A stretch of DNA of 11,224 bases from Sphingomonas sp. (GTDB taxonomy: Bacteria > Pseudomonadota > Alphaproteobacteria > Sphingomonadales > Sphingomonadaceae). Every line of letters starts with the position of its first letter. Position 1 is the stretch's first letter. Below, piece after piece: positions 7,021 through 11,224 of this stretch. The notes under the pieces were generated by a model. That model was not told the origin of the DNA and ran no database searches. It saw only the letters and a list, made by a program, of their open reading frames with translations. Made by a program: the position numbers and the translations under genes. The stretch lies in contig JAIERC010000011.1 in assembly GCA_019747165.1 (NCBI GenBank), positions 1-11,224 of the forward strand. The letters are read 5' to 3'.

Positions 7021-10000
7021 ATGCCGGTCGTCAGCGACTTTACAGCATTACTTAATTCGTCGATTTCATCGACGCCAGGCAAAGCAGCATTTTACACATT
7101 TTCATTTGCGTCGGCCCCGCCAGCTTACCTGACTGCGATCTATTCGCCTGCACAACTCGCAACGTTCGGCTCTATGAACGATGCGCAAAAAGCAGCGACC
7201 CGCTCGGCGCTGGATGCGTGGGCGTCGATTTCCGGGATCACGTTCTTCGAAGTGACCAACAGCGTCGGTGATATCAATTTTGGCATTTACGATTTGGCTG
7301 CTCTTGGAAGTCCAGGAGCGGCAGGTTTTGCGTATTATGGTTCCCCGACGGTACGCGATGGGTTTTCTAGCGATATTTTTTTGCTGCAATCTTATGCATC
7401 AGACGCGCGTGTTTTGCTTCACGAAATCGGCCATGCAATCGGGCTGAAACATCCCTTCGAAGGTAGCACAACTCTTGACCCCGCGCTGGACGATCTCTCG
7501 CGCACCGTTATGAGTTACACCTTTAGAGGAAGCACTGGCGATAGGCTTGGTTCATTCGACATTGCCGCAATTCAATATTTATACGGTACCAACAGCAATG
7601 ATGGCACCCAAGTCGCTAGCTGGAACTGGAACGCAACAACCGAGACACTGACTCAAAACGGTGGAGCAGCCGATGATGTAATTGCAGGTGTTGCGTCGCG
7701 CGACGTTATTTTTGGCGGCGCAGGCAATGACAAAATCGACAGCGGATCGGGCGGTGACTATATTGATGGCGGCGATGGCAACGACAATATTAATACCATT
7801 GTCGCTTCTGGCTACGGCGCGGTTACGATTCTTGGCGGGGTCGGCAATGACGCGATTCGTTTGGGCGTTGGCGTCGCCCCGCCTGGTTTCAGCATAGATG
7901 GCGGTGCCGGGACGGATTCGCTCAATATTTATTCGCTCAATTCAACGCAGCCGCTCAACCTGTCGCTGTCGGGCGATGGAGTAAGCAGCGGCCTTGTAAC
8001 CAATGTCGAAAACATACAGATTTCCGGTACAGCGCGGGGTGATAATATCACTGGATCGGCCGGTGCCGATACAATCAGTACCTTTGGCGGCAATACCGTT
8101 ATCAGATCTGCAGGTGGCAACGATTCCATTTTTGTGCGGATTAGTGCAGCGAATGAAACACTCTTCATTGATGGCGGAGACGGTAATGACTACGTGGGTC
8201 TCGAATTAATAGATGTTACACGAAATTTTTTCTCTAATATTATTTTAATTGGTGGTAGTGGTAGCGATATTTTTTACTTTAATTACTATGGAACTCAGTC
8301 GTTAACATTTTCCATTGGGGCTAGCATCACGAGCGGGAGTCAAATCACTGGATTCGAATTTTTTGGGCTACAGGGGGCAAGCGGCAACGATTTTCTAACG
8401 GGCTCAGACTTTGCAGACACGATCTACGGCAATGATGGTAACGATACGATTATTGGTGGCGGCGGTCGAGATGCTCTGTTCGGTGGGAATGGCGCTGACA
8501 CATTCGTTTTTTCGAGCGCAGCCGATTCTCTGGCCCAGACTCCCGATACAATTTTCGACTTCACCACCGGGGTTGATACGATCGATCTTCTGGCTTTCCC
8601 GATTTGGAACCTCGCAGTTGTCGGTAGCCAGTTAACGGGGGTCGGTTTGGGTGGGAACTTCGCAGTGAGTTTCTCCAACGGCAATGCTAAAATTGCCGAT
8701 ATCAGATCTCAAAGCGTAGGCTTTTACGCTGCCGGCACAAATGCTGCAGATACACTGAGCGGTCAAACTGGCCGTGATTACCTTAACGGCGGCGGCGGTA
8801 ACGACAGTTTGTCTGGCGCTAGCGGTGATGACTTTCTAAACGGCGGCGTCGGCAATGATACGCTCGATGGCGGCACGGGCGTCGACACCGCGATCTATGC
8901 CGCGACGCGCGCCCAATCGACAATCACCCGTAATGCCGGCGGCACGATTACGATCACGTCCACCGCCGACGGCACCGACACCGTGTCGGGCGTCGAGCTT
9001 TTTCAGTTCGCCGACGGGCTCTTTTCCTTCCGGTACGCCGATCCGGGCGGCACGCGGGTTAGCAACTTCGCCGTCAACGCGGGTGGTTGGTCGTCGCAGG
9101 ACAGGTTTTCGCGGCATGTGGCGGATGTCAACGGCGATCGCTTTGCCGATATCGTCGGGTTCGGGCAGGCGGGGACGTTTGTGTCCTACGGCCAGCGCGA
9201 CGGCTCTTTCAGCGCGGTAACCTTCGCCTTCGCCAACTTCGGCGCGAACCAGGGGTGGACGAGCGACAACGCGTTTCGCCGCGAACTGATCGACGTCAAC
9301 CGCGATGGCCGCGCCGATATTGTCGGGTTCGGCGTCGCCGGCGTGTTCGTGAGCCTCGCGCAGGCCAATGGCACTTTTGCCGCGCCCGTGCTTGGCAACA
9401 CCAACTTCAACCAGGCCAATGGCTGGTCGAACCAGGATGCCTTTGCGCGCACGCTGGGCGACGTCAACGGCGATGGCTTTGCCGATGTCGTTGGCTTCGG
9501 CGTTGCGGGCACGTTCGTGGCGCTCGGCAGGGGCGACGGCACGTTCGGTGCGGCTACGTTCGCGGGCGCCAGTTTCGGCGCGAACCAGGGCTGGACATCC
9601 GACAACAGGTTCCACCGCACCGTCGCTGACGTGAACGGGGATGGGCGCGCCGACGTCATCGGGTTCGGTGTTGCGGGCACGTTTGTGGCGCTGGGCCAGG
9701 CCAATGGCACCTTCGCCGCGCCGACGCTGGCGCAGGCCAATTTCGGCACCAACCAGGGCTGGTCGAGCCAGGATGCGTTCGCGCGCCTTGCGGGCGACGT
9801 CAATGGCGATGGCCGCGCCGACGTGGTCGGCTTTGGCGTTGCGGGGACGTTTGTGTCCTACGGCCAGAGCGACGGCACATTCAGCGCCGCTGCCTTCGAC
9901 GTCGCCAACTTCGGCGCCAACCAGGGCTGGACATCCAACAACCTCCTCCCCCGCGACCTCGCCGATCTCAACAATGACGGCAGGGCCGACATCATCGGGT

Positions 10001-10044
10001 TCGGGTTCAACGGCGTCTTCGCAAGTACTGCATTCGCGGGGTAA
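7021..10044 (+). CDS. Serralysin-type (M10) zinc metalloprotease with RTX repeats and a C-terminal FG-GAP/VCBS repeat domain
   Basis: This 1007-residue protein is the likely substrate of the exporter upstream. The catalytic domain (about 1-215) has the zinc motif H134-E-I-G-H138-A-I-G-L-K-H144 and the Met-turn V-M164-S-Y166. RTX nonapeptide repeats of the G-G-x-G-N-D type follow at about 231-256, with looser ones to 460. A serralysin C-terminal block covers 461-530 (G-A-D-T-F-V-F then I-F-D-F-T-T-G-V-D-T-I-D-L), and a third RTX cluster covers 575-620. Six FG-GAP-like repeats then run from Trp690 to the end. Typical serralysins are about 470-500 residues, so the distal half is an addition. There is no signal peptide, as expected for type I export. 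The extreme C-terminus (F-A-S-T-A-F-A-G) lacks the usual acidic-hydrophobic serralysin ending. I chose ATG 7021 because M-P-V-V-S-D-F-T-A-L-L starts like the family; the frame also extends upstream to TTG 6865 (1059 residues). Role: extracellular proteolysis, perhaps with surface or glycan attachment through the repeats. Confidence 0.9.
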   Translation: MPVVSDFTALLNSSISSTPGKAAFYTFSFASAPPAYLTAIYSPAQLATFGSMNDAQKAATRSALDAWASISGITFFEVTNSVGDINFGIYDLAALGSPGAAGFAYYGSPTVRDGFSSDIFLLQSYASDARVLLHEIGHAIGLKHPFEGSTTLDPALDDLSRTVMSYTFRGSTGDRLGSFDIAAIQYLYGTNSNDGTQVASWNWNATTETLTQNGGAADDVIAGVASRDVIFGGAGNDKIDSGSGGDYIDGGDGNDNINTIVASGYGAVTILGGVGNDAIRLGVGVAPPGFSIDGGAGTDSLNIYSLNSTQPLNLSLSGDGVSSGLVTNVENIQISGTARGDNITGSAGADTISTFGGNTVIRSAGGNDSIFVRISAANETLFIDGGDGNDYVGLELIDVTRNFFSNIILIGGSGSDIFYFNYYGTQSLTFSIGASITSGSQITGFEFFGLQGASGNDFLTGSDFADTIYGNDGNDTIIGGGGRDALFGGNGADTFVFSSAADSLAQTPDTIFDFTTGVDTIDLLAFPIWNLAVVGSQLTGVGLGGNFAVSFSNGNAKIADIRSQSVGFYAAGTNAADTLSGQTGRDYLNGGGGNDSLSGASGDDFLNGGVGNDTLDGGTGVDTAIYAATRAQSTITRNAGGTITITSTADGTDTVSGVELFQFADGLFSFRYADPGGTRVSNFAVNAGGWSSQDRFSRHVADVNGDRFADIVGFGQAGTFVSYGQRDGSFSAVTFAFANFGANQGWTSDNAFRRELIDVNRDGRADIVGFGVAGVFVSLAQANGTFAAPVLGNTNFNQANGWSNQDAFARTLGDVNGDGFADVVGFGVAGTFVALGRGDGTFGAATFAGASFGANQGWTSDNRFHRTVADVNGDGRADVIGFGVAGTFVALGQANGTFAAPTLAQANFGTNQGWSSQDAFARLAGDVNGDGRADVVGFGVAGTFVSYGQSDGTFSAAAFDVANFGANQGWTSNNLLPRDLADLNNDGRADIIGFGFNGVFASTAFAG
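9088..10041 (+). repeat. Six FG-GAP/VCBS-like repeats with an exact 168-base period
   Basis: Units start at the Trp codons at 9088, 9256, 9424, 9592, 9760 and 9928: five full 56-codon units and a last one of 38 codons, without any insertion or deletion. Each contains an EF-hand-like D-x-N-x-D-G-x-x-D loop, then G-F-G-x-x-G-x-F. Unit 1 has R instead of G in the loop and unit 6 reads D-L-N-N-D-G-R-A-D. Odd units begin W-S-x-Q-D and even units W-T-S-D/N-N, so the true duplicated element is a 112-residue pair. Such repeats usually form beta-propeller blades that bind calcium. Confidence 0.9.
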
Positions 10045-10308
10045 GGGGCGCGATCAGGATACGGAGCGGGTGTCTGCTTTAAAAGGGCGTTGCCCATCCT
10101 CACGCAGCGATATCGGTATATTGGTTCGATGATAGTAAAACCATCGCGGCGCGTACTGCGCCATGCCGGGGGGATGGCGAGCACTGCAGCGCCGTGAGCC
10201 GGGTGATCGATACATAAGGCCATTCGGAACGCCGGGCCTATGGCCTGATGGGCATTCATCCGCGTGTTTATCGTTACAGTTCGTAGGCGTGGCCTGACGC
10301 CGCCGGTG
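10045..10308. other. Intergenic region between protease and IS66-type genes; likely holds the IS end
   Basis: No gene is evident in these 264 bases. Hairpins are GGCGC/GCGCC (10148-10162), AGGCCAT/ATGGCCT (10217-10246) and GGCGT/ACGCC (10286-10301). IS66-family termini usually begin GTAA. GTAA occurs at 10041-10044, overlapping the protease stop codon, and a looser GTAGGCG at 10283-10289. Either could be the element boundary, but the other end is outside the window, so the terminal repeat and target duplication cannot be tested. Confidence 0.4.
10081..10095 (-). terminator. Weak possible terminator for the minus-strand genes
   Basis: Read on the minus strand, GGGC-AAC-GCCC is followed by TTTT. 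The stem has only four GC pairs, so it is a marginal candidate. It lies about 210 bases downstream of the pRiA4b ORF-3 family gene. Confidence 0.25.
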
Positions 10309-10920
10309 TTACGCTGATTGTCGTTTGGCGTAGGATGCTTTTCCTGCGGCGCGGCGCTTGGCGATTTGAGCGATGTACCATTGGACTTCGCGTTCATTGA
10401 TCGTCTCGGGGTCGAAGGCATGGCCGTAGCAGCCATGGTGCCACTCGACGACTTCGGCATGTTCTGGGTGTTTTGGGTTGGCGATGGCGTCGAGGAAGGT
10501 CTCGAACCCGGGTGTGCCGCCGCAGTCTTCGGGCGGTGCGCGGCGTTCGCCATCGACATAGCGCGGGTATTTGACGTTGGCGTCGCCGGTGCGGATATCC
10601 TCGATCGTGATGATGTGATGCCAGTCGTCGCCCATATCGTAGGTGTAATCGAACGTGGTGATGCCGCGATCGATGAGCGTCTTGAGCTTGGTCGTCCTGG
10701 CGGCGTGCAGCCGGTCGTCGGGCCATTCGGGATCGGGCACGCCGTAGCGGCGGTCGCCTGCCTCGAAGTGCCAGAGGTGATAGTCGAGCCAGCCCATCGC
10801 CGCCTGGATGCTGTCATGGACCATCTTGAGGCTGGCATCGACGGGCACGTCGATGCGCCGCCAGATCGCGGGTTCGGTATCGGCGAGGCGGATGTGCAGG
10901 CGGGCAACAGTCTCGGTCAC
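10309..10920 (-). CDS. Plasmid pRiA4b ORF-3 family protein (IS66 passenger gene)
   Basis: This full-length protein of 203 residues is of the PRiA4_ORF3 type. Family marks are I-W-R-R-I-D-V-P (19-26), a D-S-I-Q-A-A-M-G-W-L-D-Y-H-L-W-H-F segment (36-52), F-D-Y-T-Y-D-M-G-D-D-W-H-H (90-102), and P-P-E-D-C-G-G-T-P-G-F-E-T-F (129-142) followed by H-P-E-H and F-D-P-E-T-I-N (169-175). The biochemical role of the family is not known to me; members are common next to transposase genes, especially of IS66 elements, and no catalytic motif is clear. It starts with GTG at 10920-10918, where GTGA would also overlap the ancestral stop of the transposase frame upstream (10919-10917). That suggests the two were once translationally coupled. 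Stop is TAA at 10311-10309. Composition is GC-rich, like the transposase and unlike the secretion operon. Confidence 0.85.
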   Translation of the reverse strand: MTETVARLHIRLADTEPAIWRRIDVPVDASLKMVHDSIQAAMGWLDYHLWHFEAGDRRYGVPDPEWPDDRLHAARTTKLKTLIDRGITTFDYTYDMGDDWHHIITIEDIRTGDANVKYPRYVDGERRAPPEDCGGTPGFETFLDAIANPKHPEHAEVVEWHHGCYGHAFDPETINEREVQWYIAQIAKRRAAGKASYAKRQSA

Positions 10921-10958
10921 GCCGCCAGTCTATCGCGCTCGGCGGCTGCTTGCCAGTT

Positions 10959-11224
10959 TCATTGCATGATGTCGTCGAGGCGCGAAGCGGGCCAACCTTC
11001 GCCGATGCGGGTGAGGATATCGGTGAGCCGGGCCTGCGGCTCGACGTCGTTCAACTTGGCGGTCTCAATGGCAGAGAAGATCGCGGCCGCGCGCTCGCCG
11101 CCCTTGACCGAGCCCGCGAACAGCCAGTTGCGGCGCCCGACGGCGACGCTGCGCAACGCGCGCTCGGCGACCCCATTGTCGATCTCGACCTCGCCGTGAT
11201 GGAGCAAGCGGGTGAGCAACGGCC
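10959..11224 (-). pseudogene. tnpC: IS66-family transposase (TnpC), 3' part, probably shortened by an in-frame stop; 5' part outside window
   Basis: The visible 88 codons are the C-terminal end of the DDE transposase of IS66 elements. Diagnostic segments are E-I-D-N-G-V-A-E-R-A-L-R, whose second Glu is normally the catalytic acid, then G-R-R-N-W-L-F-A-G-S, G-G-E-R-A-A-A-I-F-S, I-E-T-A-K-L-N and I-G-E-G-W-P-A-S-R-L-D-D. The frame ends D-D-I-M-Q-TGA, then continues N-W-Q-A-A-A-E-R-D-R-L-A-A before a second TGA at 10919-10917. IS66 transposases commonly end around an L-P-W-N-W motif, so the TGA sits where TGG (Trp) is expected and would remove 14 codons. Whether this abolishes activity is unclear because only the tail is lost. 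The gene runs off the right edge, so other lesions cannot be excluded. I call it pseudogene with caution; it may be a working protein with a shorter tail. Confidence 0.65.

Larger units (their letters stand above)
10045..11224 (-). mobile_element. IS66-family insertion sequence, partial (left end somewhere in 10041-10308)
   Basis: Two minus-strand genes, a tnpC 3' end and a pRiA4b ORF-3 family passenger, define one end of an IS66-type element. Any tnpA and tnpB genes and the other terminus would lie to the right of the window. The exact left boundary is not resolved, so the start given is approximate. Confidence 0.65.

Noticed and set aside
8836..9615. Long minus-strand open frame of 259 codons opposite the protease
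   Set aside because: It is antisense to the GC-rich FG-GAP repeats, repeats with the same period, and reflects third-position GC bias rather than a gene.
9088..10041. Regular repeats that could suggest a CRISPR or satellite array
   Set aside because: The 168-base period is in frame, with substitutions that preserve the D-x-N-x-D-G-x-x-D protein motif; it is a coding repeat without spacers.
9858..10907. Minus-strand open frame of 349 codons spanning the protease end and the passenger gene
   Set aside because: Low-complexity Ser/Pro/Arg-rich product in the wrong frame of the clearly recognisable pRiA4b ORF-3 gene.
10318..11199. Plus-strand open frame of 293 codons over the IS genes
   Set aside because: It is antisense to two recognisable families (PRiA4_ORF3 and IS66 TnpC) and has no family match of its own.

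Overview
The window looks like an accessory region of a GC-rich alphaproteobacterium, most likely a sphingomonad (order Sphingomonadales). That assignment rests on overall protein style: the TolC/HlyB/HlyD trio, an RTX serralysin carrying FG-GAP/VCBS-type repeats, and an IS66-type transposase with a pRiA4b ORF-3 passenger gene. It is an inference, not a database result.

Layout. (1) Bases 1-137 are the 3' end of a Crp/Fnr-family regulator, closed by a good rho-independent terminator at 194-222. (2) Bases 138-875 are markedly AT-richer and hold no gene I can defend; one weak ORF (462-866) is listed at low confidence. (3) Bases 876-6656 are a tight plus-strand operon: a small exported protein of unknown function, a TolC-type outer-membrane factor, an HlyB-type ABC exporter with an inactive C39-like domain, and an HlyD-type adaptor. 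All three junctions are 4-base ATGA overlaps, so translation is probably coupled. (4) Bases 6657-7020 are a control region with a hexamer repeat, an inverted repeat, a possible promoter and a run of ten G touching the best start codon of the next gene. (5) Bases 7021-10044 encode a 1007-residue secreted serralysin-type zinc metalloprotease. It continues into extra RTX repeats and six FG-GAP-like repeats with an exact 168-base period. (6) From 10309 to the right edge, on the minus strand, lie a pRiA4b ORF-3 family passenger gene and the 3' end of an IS66-family tnpC, so an insertion sequence starts here and runs out of the window.

How the genes work together. TolC, HlyB and HlyD homologues form a complete type I secretion channel across both membranes. 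The protease immediately downstream has Ca-binding RTX repeats and no N-terminal signal peptide, which makes it the obvious substrate. The small signal-peptide protein translated first in the operon is the unexplained partner; a protease inhibitor or periplasmic accessory role is possible but unproven.

Most interesting points: the G10 tract at the protease start (candidate phase-variable or translation-tuning element); the A/B alternating 112-residue super-repeat that may close into a beta-propeller; abrupt composition changes at about base 138 and inside the protease gene near 8870, suggesting a mosaic acquired locus; and an in-frame TGA in the IS66 transposase where a Trp codon is expected.
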